From: Sphaerospermopsis sp. SIO1G1
GTDB taxonomy: Bacteria > Cyanobacteriota > Cyanobacteriia > Cyanobacteriales > Nostocaceae
Assembly: GCA_010672785.1 (NCBI GenBank)
Contig: JAAHFX010000002.1
Location: forward strand, 592,667-656,666
Length of the DNA: 64,000 bases
Reading direction: 5' to 3'
Both the position numbers and the translations under genes were made by a program. Shown piece by piece: positions 9,962-21,042 of the stretch (its first letter is position 1; the number at the start of each line of letters is the position of its first letter). Below the pieces are notes generated by a model. It ran no database searches. It was not told the origin of the DNA and was given only the letters and a program-made list of their open reading frames with translations.

Positions 9962-12900
9962 ATGGAAAATTTAGAAGACATCTACGAACTTTCTCCAATG
10001 CAGCAAGGAATGTTATTTCATACCTTGTATACACCAGCATCAGAAATTTATTTTGAGCAATTGCAGTGTATTTTATCTGGACAATTTAATTATTCTGCTT
10101 TTCAAAAAGCATGGGATAAAGTTATCAATAGACATTCAGTTTTAAGAAGTTCTTTTTATTGGGAAGAAATAGAAAAACCACTACAAATGGTGAGTAAACA
10201 GGTAGAGATTCCCTGGAAACAATTAAATTGGCAACATTTAACAACAGATGAACAACAACAGAAATTAGAGGAATTTTTAGTTAGCGATCGCCAGGAAGGG
10301 TTTGCATTAGAACAAGCACCTTTAATGAGATTTACTGTTATTAAATTAACCGAAAAAACCTATCAATTCATTTGGAGTCATCATCATATTCTCTTTGATG
10401 GATGGTCAATGCAAATTATCCTCAAAGAAGTCTTAGATGTTTATACAGCAATTCAAAATCAAACGAATCTACAACTTTCCCCTGCACCAGTTTATAGAGA
10501 ATATATTGAATGGTTACAGCAACAAGATATTCCCACAGCTAAACAATTTTGGCGACAAAAACTACAAGAATTTGAAACACCAAATGATTTAGGATTAGGA
10601 ATCTATCAACAACAGAAAACAGAAAAAATATACCATGAACAATATTTTCAATTCTCCTCAAAATTAACTGAAGAATTGCAATCTATAGCCAGAAAACACC
10701 ATTTAACTTTAAATAGTTTAGTCCAGGGAGCATGGAGTTTATTAATCTCTCGCTATAGTCGAGAAAAAGATATAGTTTTTGGTGCAACAGTATCTGGTCG
10801 TCAACCTGTATTAGCAAACATAGATGCAATGGTAGGATTATTAATTAATACCATTCCTATGCGTATAAAAATAGATGATCAACAAGCACTAATTACCTGG
10901 TTACAAGATATTCAAACCCAAGCAATAGAACAAGAACAATATAGTTATTTATCCCTAGCAGAAATTCAACAAGAAAGTGATATTCTTCCTGGAATGTCAT
11001 TATTTACAAGTGTGGTAGTTTTTGAAAACTATCCTGTAGATTCCAATTATCAAAATGTTGAAAAACTTTTAGAACTTAGTAATCTTAGTTGTTTTGAAAG
11101 AACTAATTATCCTCTGACTGTAGTTATTAATCCTGGTTCACAATTAAGAGGTAGATTTATTTATGATAGTGGCATTTTTGAGCAACAGACAATCATGAGG
11201 ATGATTGGACATTTACAAAATTTACTCACTCAAATGTCCGCAAACCTACAACAAAATCTTCATCAATTATCTTTACTCAGTTTAGAAGCAGAACAAGAAA
11301 TTATACAATTAGAAAATCATCAAAATAACGAAAATATTAAATATGAATGTGTACATATCTTATTTGAGGAACAAGTAGAAAAAATCCCCGACAGGATTGC
11401 ATTAGTTTATAAAGAAAAACAATTAACCTATCGAGAATTAAATAACCATGCAAATCAATTAGCTCATTACTTAAAATCATTAGGAGTCAAACCAGAAACA
11501 AAAGTAGGAATTTGTGTAGAGCGTTCCTTAGAAATGGTCATAGGAATACTCGCTATTTTAAAAGCTGGTGGTGCTTATGTTATCTTAGATCCTGCTTATC
11601 CTCCGGAAAGACTAACTTTCATGTTAGAGGATACACAAACATCAATTCTAATAACACAAACATCCTTACAAAAACAACTCAAAATTAATAGTAAAACTAT
11701 CATCAACTTCGATACAGATTGGACAATTATTTCTCAACATTCCCAAGAAAATTTGCCCAATATTGTCAATATAGAAAACTTAGCTTATATTATTTACACC
11801 TCTGGTTCAACAGGAACACCAAAAGGAACAGAAGTTCCTCACCGTAGTTTAATCGGTTTTATGTTTGGTGTTGATTATATCAAACTGGATGAAAAACAAA
11901 TTTGGTTACAACATTCATCAACTTCTTGGGATGCACTCACTTTAGAACTTTGGCCACCATTACTTTATGGTGGAAAATGTGTAATTTATCCAGATAGAAT
12001 TCCCTCCCCAGAAAGTTTAATTAATATCATCCAAGCTGAAAAGATCAACACCCTATTTTTAACAACAGCTTTATTTAATCTAATCATAGATACAAATCCC
12101 CAAGGTTTATTAGGGGTAAAACAATTGGTAACTGGGGGGGAAAAAATATCCCTAGATCATGTACAACGCGCATTAGAAATTTTACCAGAAACGCAAATAG
12201 TTAATGGTTATGGGCCATCAGAATGTACAGTATTTACCTGTTGTTATCCAATTCCCAATCAGATAGCTGAAAATATCACTTCTATTCCGATTGGTAAACC
12301 AATTGGAGACAGAAAAGTTTATATATTAGATGACAATTTACAGAGAGTAACCATCGGTATTCCTGGTGAACTTTATGTAGGTGGTAAAAGTGTCGCTAGG
12401 GGTTACTTAAATCAGCCAAATTTAACCCATGAAAAATTCATTTTTAATCCTTTTATTGATGGAGAAACTCTTTATAAAACAGGTGATTTAGTCAGACGTT
12501 TAGCTGATGGTAATTTAGAATTTATTTCCAGAATTGATAACCAAGTGAAAATTCGTGGGATCAGAATTGAACCATCAGAAATAGAAGCAGCTTTAATTCA
12601 ATATTCACAAATCAAACAAGTTGTAGTGATAGTAAGGGAAGATCAACCAGGAAATAAAATTTTAGTTGCTTATTTGGTGACAGATAATAATTCAATTGAT
12701 CAGCAAGAATTGAGAAATTACCTCAAACAAAATTTACCAGACTACATGATTCCCACAGCATTTTTATGTTTAGAAAAACTACCCTTAACTCCTAATGGTA
12801 AAATCAATCATCGTGCTTTACCTATTCCTAATCACTCCCAAAGAAACTTACAAATAGAATTTGTAGCACCTCAAACATCAACAGAACAAGAACTAGCTAA

Positions 12901-13186
12901 TATTTGGTCAGAAGTTCTCAACTTAAAACAAATAGGAATTAACGATAACTTTTTTGAAATAGGAGGACATTCATTACTAGCAACTAAAATTATTTCGCGC
13001 TTAAAAGAAACATTTAATATAGACTTTTATTTACGTTATCTCTTTGAACATCCCACCATTGCTGAACTTGCTCAAAAAATTACAGAACAACAAATTCAAC
13101 AAACAGAAAATGATGATTTAGCCGCAATTTTAGCAGAAGTAGATCAATTATCAGAGGAGGAAATTACACAACAATTATCGTCATAA
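9962..13186 (+). CDS. aptB: Anabaenopeptin synthetase AptB (NRPS C-A-T)
   Basis: A 1074-residue single-module NRPS, 21 nt after aptA. The C domain starts at once (IYELSPMQQGMLFHTL) and has HHILFDG at about 141-147; as it follows an E domain it should accept a D-configured donor. The A domain (about 460-950) has YTSGSTGTPKG; pocket residues by alignment to GrsA read DALFVGGVF(K), resembling branched-chain codes, so Val or Ile is the inferred substrate, as at position 3 of anabaenopeptins. T-domain GGHS lies at 1001-1004, followed by an acidic C-terminal tail (EVDQLSEEEITQQL) typical of NRPS subunit interfaces. No clear Shine-Dalgarno precedes the start, suggesting translational coupling with aptA. 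Confidence 0.9.
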   Translation: MENLEDIYELSPMQQGMLFHTLYTPASEIYFEQLQCILSGQFNYSAFQKAWDKVINRHSVLRSSFYWEEIEKPLQMVSKQVEIPWKQLNWQHLTTDEQQQKLEEFLVSDRQEGFALEQAPLMRFTVIKLTEKTYQFIWSHHHILFDGWSMQIILKEVLDVYTAIQNQTNLQLSPAPVYREYIEWLQQQDIPTAKQFWRQKLQEFETPNDLGLGIYQQQKTEKIYHEQYFQFSSKLTEELQSIARKHHLTLNSLVQGAWSLLISRYSREKDIVFGATVSGRQPVLANIDAMVGLLINTIPMRIKIDDQQALITWLQDIQTQAIEQEQYSYLSLAEIQQESDILPGMSLFTSVVVFENYPVDSNYQNVEKLLELSNLSCFERTNYPLTVVINPGSQLRGRFIYDSGIFEQQTIMRMIGHLQNLLTQMSANLQQNLHQLSLLSLEAEQEIIQLENHQNNENIKYECVHILFEEQVEKIPDRIALVYKEKQLTYRELNNHANQLAHYLKSLGVKPETKVGICVERSLEMVIGILAILKAGGAYVILDPAYPPERLTFMLEDTQTSILITQTSLQKQLKINSKTIINFDTDWTIISQHSQENLPNIVNIENLAYIIYTSGSTGTPKGTEVPHRSLIGFMFGVDYIKLDEKQIWLQHSSTSWDALTLELWPPLLYGGKCVIYPDRIPSPESLINIIQAEKINTLFLTTALFNLIIDTNPQGLLGVKQLVTGGEKISLDHVQRALEILPETQIVNGYGPSECTVFTCCYPIPNQIAENITSIPIGKPIGDRKVYILDDNLQRVTIGIPGELYVGGKSVARGYLNQPNLTHEKFIFNPFIDGETLYKTGDLVRRLADGNLEFISRIDNQVKIRGIRIEPSEIEAALIQYSQIKQVVVIVREDQPGNKILVAYLVTDNNSIDQQELRNYLKQNLPDYMIPTAFLCLEKLPLTPNGKINHRALPIPNHSQRNLQIEFVAPQTSTEQELANIWSEVLNLKQIGINDNFFEIGGHSLLATKIISRLKETFNIDFYLRYLFEHPTIAELAQKITEQQIQQTENDDLAAILAEVDQLSEEEITQQLSS

Positions 13187-13192
13187 AAAAAT

Positions 13193-13290
13193 ACGCAGGA
13201 ATTACGAAAAATATCTCTCAAAACCTTTTACATTCGTATCCTTTGCGTCCTTCGTGGTTTATTCTTCCGTAACTTCTGCTTAAGTCCTGA
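13193..13290 (+). repeat. MITE-like repeat between aptB and aptC
   Basis: A roughly 98-bp element filling most of the 167-bp aptB-aptC gap. It shares CCTTTGCGTCCTTCGTGGTT, ATATCTCT and the end AACTTCTGC-TAAGTCCTGA with the copy at 49598-49690, and in reverse complement with 30392-30484. The ends are degenerate versions of AGGACTTACGCA, a common cyanobacterial repeat terminus. No coding capacity. Confidence 0.75.
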
Positions 13291-13353
13291 TACGAATATC
13301 ACCAATTATTCTCTCAACCATAAAATATAAAATTTACTCAGGAAACATCAATT

Positions 13354-16300
13354 ATGAGCGATCTGTTAAAACGTCTAGAAAACCTTTCTCCAGAAAAAAG
13401 AGAGCTAGTTTTACAAAAACTTAAACAGCAAAAACAATCTCCACAGCTAAAACTAGTTTCTAGACAACAAAATTTACCCCTTTCCTTCGCTCAACAAAGA
13501 CTATGGTTTATTGATCAACTAGAAAGAGATAAATGTGTTTATAATGTTCCTTTCTTCTGGGAAATTCATGGTCAACTGAATATTGAAAACTTAGAAAAAG
13601 CCATTCATGCAATTATCCAACGTCATGAAATTTTAAGAACCAGCTTTGCAGTTGTTAATCAGCTACCAACACAAATAATTAATCCTGAAATCAAATTACA
13701 AATCCCTGTATTAGACTTGCAAAAAATACCCACAGTCGCACAAAATATTAAAGCTAAAGAACTAGCAATATCAGAATTAAACCAGTCATTTGATTTATCC
13801 AAACCGCCTTTAATGCGGGCGAAAATATTAAAATTGAGTGATAATTCTCATATTTTATTATTAGTAATACACCATATCATTTGTGATGGTTGGTCAATGG
13901 ATATTTTCCGTCAAGAACTATGTCAATTATACGATAATATCTGTACAGTAAAAACAGAAACATTACCGAAAATATCCTTACAGTATGCAGATTTTGCCCA
14001 TTGGCAACGACAATATCTACAAGGTGATATACTAGATAAACAACTAAGTTATTGGCGAAAACAATTAACAGAAATTTCACCATTATTAGAACTACCTACA
14101 GATTTTCACCGCCCATCTGTACAGAGTTTTAGAGGAAGTAGTAAATTTTTACAATTAGATGCAGATTTAACAAATCAACTAAAGCATTTAAGTCAAGAGT
14201 CAGGAACTACTTTGTTTATGACTTTACTGACAGTATTTGCACTGTTATTATCTCGTTATAGTGGTAAAGAAGATATAGTAATTGGTTCAGCAATAGCTAA
14301 TCGTAATCGTCGAGAAATAGAACCTTTAATTGGCTTTTTTGTTAATACTTTGGTATTAAGGAATAACCTCACAGGAAATCCCACATTTTCAGAATTATTA
14401 CAACGTGTAAAACAAGTTACAATAGATGCTTATGATCATCAAGATTTACCCTTTGAAAAGTTAGTAGACGAATTAGGTTTAGAGCGATCGCTCTCCTATC
14501 ATCCTCTATTTCAAGTTGCGTTTGGTTTGCAAACTGGAACACCAGCAAAAATTGAAATTCCAGGTTTAAAATTCACCCGGTTTGAGTGGGAAAATACTAC
14601 AACATTATTTGATTTATCCTTAATTTTTCGGGAGAATGACCAAGGTTTAATTGGAGAATGGGAATATGCAACGGATTTATTTACAGGTGAAACTATCCAA
14701 AGGATAATAGAACATTTTCAAATTTTACTCCAGCAAATTCTTAATAATCCCCATGAGCAAATCAATAACTTCTTGTTAATTACAGAGAATGAGATTCAGC
14801 AATTACAACTTTGGAATCAAACTCAAGTAGCATATCCCCAAGATAAAACTATAGTAGACTTATTTGCGGAGCAAGTTAGGAAAAACCCCGATAATATTGC
14901 AGTAGTTTTTGAAAATCAAAGTTTAACTTATCAACAATTAAATCGAAAATCAAATCAACTAGCTAACTATTTAATAGAGAATTATCAAATTCAACCAGAT
15001 ATATTAATTGGTATTTCCGTAGAACGTTCATTAGAAATGATCATTGGGGTTTTAGGAATTCTCAAAGCTGGAGGTGCTTATGTACCTATTGATCCTAATT
15101 ATCCTCAAGAAAGAATTAGTTTTATGTTAGCAGATTCAGGGGTATCTGTATTACTAACTCAAAGCTTATTAATTGATAAATTGCCTTTAAATAGTTTAGA
15201 AAAACCTGTTGATATTGTTTATTTAGATCATATTTCACACCAAGAAGCAACAACACAAAATCAAATCAATAAAACCAAGGTTCGACCTAATAATTTAGCT
15301 TATGTAATTTACACTTCTGGTTCAACAGGAAAACCTAAAGGAGTAATGATTGAACATCAAGGATTAGTAAATACGACTCTGATGACTAATCAATTATTTC
15401 AAATAAAACCCCAAAGTCGTGTTCTCCAATTTGCTTCTTTTAGTTTTGATGCTTCCACTTGGGAAATAGCAACTACCCTCTGTGCAGGTGCTTGCTTGTA
15501 TCTGGGTAAAAAAGAAACTTTGTTACCAAGTCTTGAACTAGTGAACTTTTTAGAAGACTGCCAAATTTCCCATGTGACGTTACCACCTTCAGTCTTATCT
15601 CTACTACCCCAAACAACCTTACCAAACTGTCAAGTTTTAGTTACTGGTGGTGAATCTTGTCCCCCAGAATTAGTTGCAAAATGGTCAGATGGAAGGAATT
15701 TCTTTAATGCTTATGGCCCGACAGAATCTACAATTTGCGCTACTATTAGTCTCTGTCAAATCAATGATATAAAACCACCAATTGGTAAACCAATATCTAA
15801 TACACGCATTTATATTTTAGACGCAAATAATCAGCCTTTACCACCAGGAATACCAGGAGAATTATGTATTGCTGGTGATGGTTTAGCGAGAGGTTATTTA
15901 AACAGACCTGAATTAACTACTGAGAAATTTATTGAATTTGAATTATTTGGTAAAACTGAGAGAATTTATAAAACTGGTGACTTAGCAAAATGGAATTATG
16001 ATGGTAATTTAGAGTATTTAGGTAGAATTGATAATCAAGTTAAACTACGCGGTTTCAGAATAGAATTAGGAGAAATTGAAGCAGCTTTATTGAAACATCT
16101 TTTAGTTAAAGAAGCTGTAGTTATTTTATCAAAAAATAATGGAAATCCTCAATTATTAGCTTATATTACAGAATCAGAAAAATCGGTTAACATAACCATC
16201 GAAATTAAAGAATATCTGAAAAATATCTTACCTAATTATATGATTCCGAGCCAGATTATGGTTTTGGAAAAATTACCACTTACTGCTAACGGTAAACTAG

Positions 16301-19300
16301 ACCGACGCGCATTACCAGAAATAAATACAGCTATTTATACCGATGTAGAAACTCCTGTCACTCCCACAGAAGAAATATTAGCTAGTTTATGGCAAGGATT
16401 ATTAAAAATTAACTCCGTTGGCCGTTTTGATAATTTCTTTGAACTAGGTGGACATTCACTATTAGCAACTCAATTATTTACTCGGATTCAAGAGAGTTTC
16501 GGAGTTGATTTACCTGTACGTAAGTTATTTGAAAAAAGTGTTTTATCTGAATTAGCAAAAGAAATTGAAATAGCAAATCAAAGTGTTGCTTTACCTCCTC
16601 TTTTACCCCAACCAGAAAATGAACCCAAAGTCCTATCTTTTGCCCAATCAAGATTATGGTTTGTAGCCCAATTGGAAGGAGAAGGAAGTTCTACTAGTTA
16701 TAATATGCCCTTTGCTTTTCATTTAGAAGGTAATCTAAACATTAAAGCATTACAGCAAAGTTTTACTTATTTATTACAACGTCATAGTAGTTTACGCACC
16801 TATTTTCCCAATTTAGAGGGAGAACCACAAATAGTTATTAGAAATATAGAAGAAATAGAAATATTAGAAATTGTAGACTTACAAAGACTTGAACCTCAAA
16901 CTCAAACTGTCCAAGAATTAGTAGATAGTCATGCTCAAATACCCTTTAACTTGAATACTGATTGCTTATTTAGAGCTAAATTATTGCAACTTAATCAAAC
17001 TGAAAATATCCTGTTGATTAATATGCACCACATTATCAGTGATGGTTGGTCAATGGGCGTGTTTAAACGAGAATGGGAACAGGCTTATAATGCTTATTTA
17101 ATAGGTGATAATCCCAATTTAGAGCCATTATCAATTCAATATAGTGATTTTGCAACTTGGCAACGTCAATGGTTACAAGGGGAAATTTTAGCAACCCAGG
17201 AAAATTACTGGAAACAACAGCTAGAAGATGCACCGAAACTATTAGAACTACCTACAGATTATCCCCGCCCAGCGCAACAAAGTTATCAAGGTGAACATGA
17301 AGAATATTGTTTGAGTAAAGAACTAACTCAGCAATTAAAAATACTGAGTCAAGAACAGGGTGTGAGTTTGTTTATGACTCTGTTTACAGCTTTTAGTATT
17401 TTGCTATCACGATATAGTCGCCAAACAGATTTATGTGTTGGTTCTGGTATTGCTAACCGCACCCATAGCTATACAGAAAAGCTAATAGGTTTTTTTGTGA
17501 ATACTTTAGTATTACGGAGCAAAATTAACCCTCAAGAAAGTTTTATTCAATTATTAAAACAGAGCCGCCAAACTTGCTTAGATGCTTATGCTCATCAGGA
17601 TATTCCCTTTGAATATTTAGTTGAAAAACTGCAACCAGAACGCAGTTTAAGCTATCACCCTCTATGTCAAATTATGATAGTTTTACAAAATATGGAGGGA
17701 GTAGGAAAAGAGTTTAATTTATCAGGTCTGAATATTCAATCATTTGATCAAACTTTCCCATTTTCTAAATTAGATTTGGGACTTGATCTGCGAGAAAAAA
17801 ATAACCAACTTCATTGTTTGTGGGAATATTCTACTGATTTATTTGCAGCGGATACCATAAAACGGATGGCAAGACATTTTGAAACCTTGCTTACAGCAAT
17901 TATCCAAAATCCCCAACAAGAAATTTATCAACTACCTTTAATTACCACAGAAGAAATACAACAAATACAAAGTTGGAATCAAACTGATAAAAACTATACT
18001 CACCATCAAACATTAGTCAGTTTATTTGAGGAGCAAGTTAGCAAAAACCCCGATAATGTTGCAGTAGTTTTTGAAAATCAAAGTTTAACTTATCAACAAT
18101 TAAATCGAAAATCAAATCAACTAGCTAACTACTTAATAGAGAATTATCAAATTCAACCAGATACATTAATTGGTATTTCTGTAGAACGTTCATTAGAAAT
18201 GATAATTGGGGTTTTGGGAATTCTCAAAGCAGGAGGTGCTTATGTACCTATCGATCCTAATTATCCCCAAGAACGGATTAGTTTCATGCTAACAGATTCA
18301 GGGGTATCTGTATTACTAACTCAAAGCTTATTAATTTATAAATTGCCTTTAAATAGTTTAGAAAAACCTGTTGATATTGTTTATTTAGATCATATTTCAC
18401 ACCAAGAAGCAACAACACAAAATCAAATCAATAAAACCAAGGTTCGACCTAATAATTTAGCTTATGTAATTTACACTTCTGGTTCGACGGGAAAACCTAA
18501 AGGGGTAATGATTGAACATCAAGGATTGGTAAATATGGCTTTAACCATGAATCAATTATTACAAATCAAACCCCAAAGTCGTGTTCTCCAATTTGCTTCC
18601 TTGAGTTTTGATGCTTCCATCTGGGAAATAGCAAATACCCTTGGTTCAGGTGCTTGTTTATATCTAGCTAAAAAAGAAACTTTGTTACCAAGTCTTGAAC
18701 TAGTTAACTTTTTAAAAGACTGCCAAATTTCCCATGTGACGTTACCACCTTCAGTCTTATCTCTGCTACCCCAAACAACCTTACCAGACTGTCAAGTTTT
18801 AGTTACTGCTGGTGAATCTTGTCCCCCAGAATTAGTTGCAAAATGGTCAGATGGAAGGAATTTCTTTAATGCTTATGGCCCGACAGAATCTACTGTTTGT
18901 GCAACTATTGCTCTTTGTAAAACTAATGCTATAAAGCCACCAATTGGTAAACCAATATCTAATACACGCATTTATATTTTAGACGCAAATAATCAGCCTT
19001 TACCACCAGGAATACCAGGAGAATTATGTATTGCTGGTGATGGTTTAGCTAGAGGTTATTTAAACAGACCTGAATTAACTGCTGAGAAGTTTATTGAAGT
19101 TGAATTATTTGGTAAAACTGAGAGAATTTATAAAACTGGTGACTTAGCAAAATGGAATTATGATGGTAATTTAGAGTATTTAGGTAGAATTGATAATCAA
19201 GTTAAACTACGTGGTTTTAGAATTGAATTAAATGAAATTGAAGCTACACTAATTAAACATCCTCAAATTCAAGAAACTGTAGTTGAACTCAAGCAAGATA

Positions 19301-21042
19301 GTAATTATAATCAGCAACTGGTAGCTTATGTGATCACCAATAAAAATTCAGAAATTACAGATACAGATGAATTAGTCAAACTTTGGGAAAATATTTTTAA
19401 TTCTGGTTATTCTCAACAACCAAATCCCACTGATGATCCAACTTTAAATATAGTCGGTTGGAATGATAGCTATACAAATCGGCCCATTTCTGCCACAGCA
19501 ATGCAAGAATGGAGGGATACAACAGTTGAGAGAATTTTAGAACTTGCACCTGAAAAAGTTTGGGAAATTGGTTGTGGTTCAGGAATGTTGTTATTTAAAA
19601 TTGCACCCAATTGTCAGCATTATTTAGGTACAGATTTTTCCACAGATGGATTAAAATATATTGAAAAATATCTAGAATCTCAATCGCTGCAAAAAAAAGT
19701 TACTTTAAAACAAAGTCCAGCTAACGAATTTACAAATATTGAATCTAACGAGCATGATTTAATAATTCTCAATTCTGTAATTCAATATTTCCCCTCTCTT
19801 GATTATTTCCTGGAGGTTTTAGAGGGAGTAATTAATACAGCGAGTTATCAGGGTAAAATCTTTATTGGTGATATCAGAAATCTCAATTTACTAGAAGTAT
19901 TCCACACTGCTACCGAATTTTATCAATCCTCTGAAAACTTATCAGTTTCAGAATTACACCAAAATATTCAAGCACGTATCCGCACTGAAGAAGAATTACT
20001 TATTGATCCTGATTTCTTCTTAGCTATTCAACAAAAATTTCCCCGCATTACTCATGTCGAAATTCAATTAAAACGGGGTTTACATCATACAGAAATGAGT
20101 CGTTTTCGTTATGATGTGATTTTATATTTAGATCAAACAGAAATTAAATCAGTAGAAACAGAAACTTTAGATTGGCAGAAAAAACAGTTAAATTTAGCTG
20201 TCATCCAGGAACATTTAACGAATAAAACACCTGATTTATTACATATTCAAAATATTCCCAATCCCAGATTAAGTTTAGAAATGGCATTGTGTGAAAAAAT
20301 TCATGATTTTGATGTTAGTGTCAAAGATTTACAAACGGCAGTTTCTCAAATTGAACTAGGGATAGAACCTGAGTTATTTTATAATTTAAACATTAACTCG
20401 GATTACAAAATTTTTGTTCAATATAATAGTTCTGATTTGACTAATTATGATGTGATCTTCCAAAGGAAAATTTCTGATCAAGAGATAATTCCTAGATTTA
20501 ATCAACATCAAAACTTGCAATTTCAACCTTGGGAAAATTACGCTAATCAACCCTTAAAATATAGTAGTAATCAAGTTAAACCAGAACTATTAACAGAATG
20601 GCGAGATTTTCTCAGTTACACTTTACCTGATCACATGATTCCTAACCATTTTGTCGTGTTAGAAAAACTTCCTTTAACACCAAATGGTAAAATAGATAGA
20701 AAAGCTTTACCAGCACCAGAAAAAATTATCTCTACTAGAGAGATTGAATTACCTGTAACTGAGACAGAGAAATCTCTAGCAAATATTTGGGTAAAACTCT
20801 TAAAGTATGAAACTATTTCTCGACAAGACAACTTCTTTCACTTGGGAGGACATTCTTTATTAGCTACCCAATTGTGTTATCGCATTCGAGATCAATTCCA
20901 AGTAGAAATACCATTACGTCAAGTTTTTGATTTTCCCATACTGAGTGACTTAGCTAAGTATATAGATAGTTGTCTTTGGGTGAATTCTACAGAAGAAATA
21001 TTTCAACCTTTAGGTTCAGATGAGGAGGAATTTGAACTATGA
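13354..21042 (+). CDS. aptC: Anabaenopeptin synthetase AptC (NRPS C-A-T-C-A-MT-T)
   Basis: A 2562-residue two-module NRPS. Module 1: C (HHIICDG, 173-179), A (about 490-1000), T (GGHS, 1032-1035). Module 2: C (HHIISDG, 1225-1231), A (about 1545-2000) with an N-methyltransferase inserted before the last A motif (SAM-binding EIGCGSG at 2071-2077), then PLTPNGKIDRKALP and T (GGHS, 2498-2501). This is the AptC layout for residues 4 and 5 (homotyrosine-like, then N-methyl amino acid). Pocket residues read DAWTVGAIC(K) and DAWTVAAVC(K); both resemble the Phe-type code of GrsA (DAWTIAAICK). The second is unexpected if the residue is MeAla. Long stretches of the two A domains are identical at DNA level (15181-15340 versus 18343-18500). 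A repeat element separates the gene from aptB. The start is ATG followed by SDLLKRLENLSPEKRELVLQ, a normal subunit N-terminus. Confidence 0.92.
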   Translation: MSDLLKRLENLSPEKRELVLQKLKQQKQSPQLKLVSRQQNLPLSFAQQRLWFIDQLERDKCVYNVPFFWEIHGQLNIENLEKAIHAIIQRHEILRTSFAVVNQLPTQIINPEIKLQIPVLDLQKIPTVAQNIKAKELAISELNQSFDLSKPPLMRAKILKLSDNSHILLLVIHHIICDGWSMDIFRQELCQLYDNICTVKTETLPKISLQYADFAHWQRQYLQGDILDKQLSYWRKQLTEISPLLELPTDFHRPSVQSFRGSSKFLQLDADLTNQLKHLSQESGTTLFMTLLTVFALLLSRYSGKEDIVIGSAIANRNRREIEPLIGFFVNTLVLRNNLTGNPTFSELLQRVKQVTIDAYDHQDLPFEKLVDELGLERSLSYHPLFQVAFGLQTGTPAKIEIPGLKFTRFEWENTTTLFDLSLIFRENDQGLIGEWEYATDLFTGETIQRIIEHFQILLQQILNNPHEQINNFLLITENEIQQLQLWNQTQVAYPQDKTIVDLFAEQVRKNPDNIAVVFENQSLTYQQLNRKSNQLANYLIENYQIQPDILIGISVERSLEMIIGVLGILKAGGAYVPIDPNYPQERISFMLADSGVSVLLTQSLLIDKLPLNSLEKPVDIVYLDHISHQEATTQNQINKTKVRPNNLAYVIYTSGSTGKPKGVMIEHQGLVNTTLMTNQLFQIKPQSRVLQFASFSFDASTWEIATTLCAGACLYLGKKETLLPSLELVNFLEDCQISHVTLPPSVLSLLPQTTLPNCQVLVTGGESCPPELVAKWSDGRNFFNAYGPTESTICATISLCQINDIKPPIGKPISNTRIYILDANNQPLPPGIPGELCIAGDGLARGYLNRPELTTEKFIEFELFGKTERIYKTGDLAKWNYDGNLEYLGRIDNQVKLRGFRIELGEIEAALLKHLLVKEAVVILSKNNGNPQLLAYITESEKSVNITIEIKEYLKNILPNYMIPSQIMVLEKLPLTANGKLDRRALPEINTAIYTDVETPVTPTEEILASLWQGLLKINSVGRFDNFFELGGHSLLATQLFTRIQESFGVDLPVRKLFEKSVLSELAKEIEIANQSVALPPLLPQPENEPKVLSFAQSRLWFVAQLEGEGSSTSYNMPFAFHLEGNLNIKALQQSFTYLLQRHSSLRTYFPNLEGEPQIVIRNIEEIEILEIVDLQRLEPQTQTVQELVDSHAQIPFNLNTDCLFRAKLLQLNQTENILLINMHHIISDGWSMGVFKREWEQAYNAYLIGDNPNLEPLSIQYSDFATWQRQWLQGEILATQENYWKQQLEDAPKLLELPTDYPRPAQQSYQGEHEEYCLSKELTQQLKILSQEQGVSLFMTLFTAFSILLSRYSRQTDLCVGSGIANRTHSYTEKLIGFFVNTLVLRSKINPQESFIQLLKQSRQTCLDAYAHQDIPFEYLVEKLQPERSLSYHPLCQIMIVLQNMEGVGKEFNLSGLNIQSFDQTFPFSKLDLGLDLREKNNQLHCLWEYSTDLFAADTIKRMARHFETLLTAIIQNPQQEIYQLPLITTEEIQQIQSWNQTDKNYTHHQTLVSLFEEQVSKNPDNVAVVFENQSLTYQQLNRKSNQLANYLIENYQIQPDTLIGISVERSLEMIIGVLGILKAGGAYVPIDPNYPQERISFMLTDSGVSVLLTQSLLIYKLPLNSLEKPVDIVYLDHISHQEATTQNQINKTKVRPNNLAYVIYTSGSTGKPKGVMIEHQGLVNMALTMNQLLQIKPQSRVLQFASLSFDASIWEIANTLGSGACLYLAKKETLLPSLELVNFLKDCQISHVTLPPSVLSLLPQTTLPDCQVLVTAGESCPPELVAKWSDGRNFFNAYGPTESTVCATIALCKTNAIKPPIGKPISNTRIYILDANNQPLPPGIPGELCIAGDGLARGYLNRPELTAEKFIEVELFGKTERIYKTGDLAKWNYDGNLEYLGRIDNQVKLRGFRIELNEIEATLIKHPQIQETVVELKQDSNYNQQLVAYVITNKNSEITDTDELVKLWENIFNSGYSQQPNPTDDPTLNIVGWNDSYTNRPISATAMQEWRDTTVERILELAPEKVWEIGCGSGMLLFKIAPNCQHYLGTDFSTDGLKYIEKYLESQSLQKKVTLKQSPANEFTNIESNEHDLIILNSVIQYFPSLDYFLEVLEGVINTASYQGKIFIGDIRNLNLLEVFHTATEFYQSSENLSVSELHQNIQARIRTEEELLIDPDFFLAIQQKFPRITHVEIQLKRGLHHTEMSRFRYDVILYLDQTEIKSVETETLDWQKKQLNLAVIQEHLTNKTPDLLHIQNIPNPRLSLEMALCEKIHDFDVSVKDLQTAVSQIELGIEPELFYNLNINSDYKIFVQYNSSDLTNYDVIFQRKISDQEIIPRFNQHQNLQFQPWENYANQPLKYSSNQVKPELLTEWRDFLSYTLPDHMIPNHFVVLEKLPLTPNGKIDRKALPAPEKIISTREIELPVTETEKSLANIWVKLLKYETISRQDNFFHLGGHSLLATQLCYRIRDQFQVEIPLRQVFDFPILSDLAKYIDSCLWVNSTEEIFQPLGSDEEEFEL

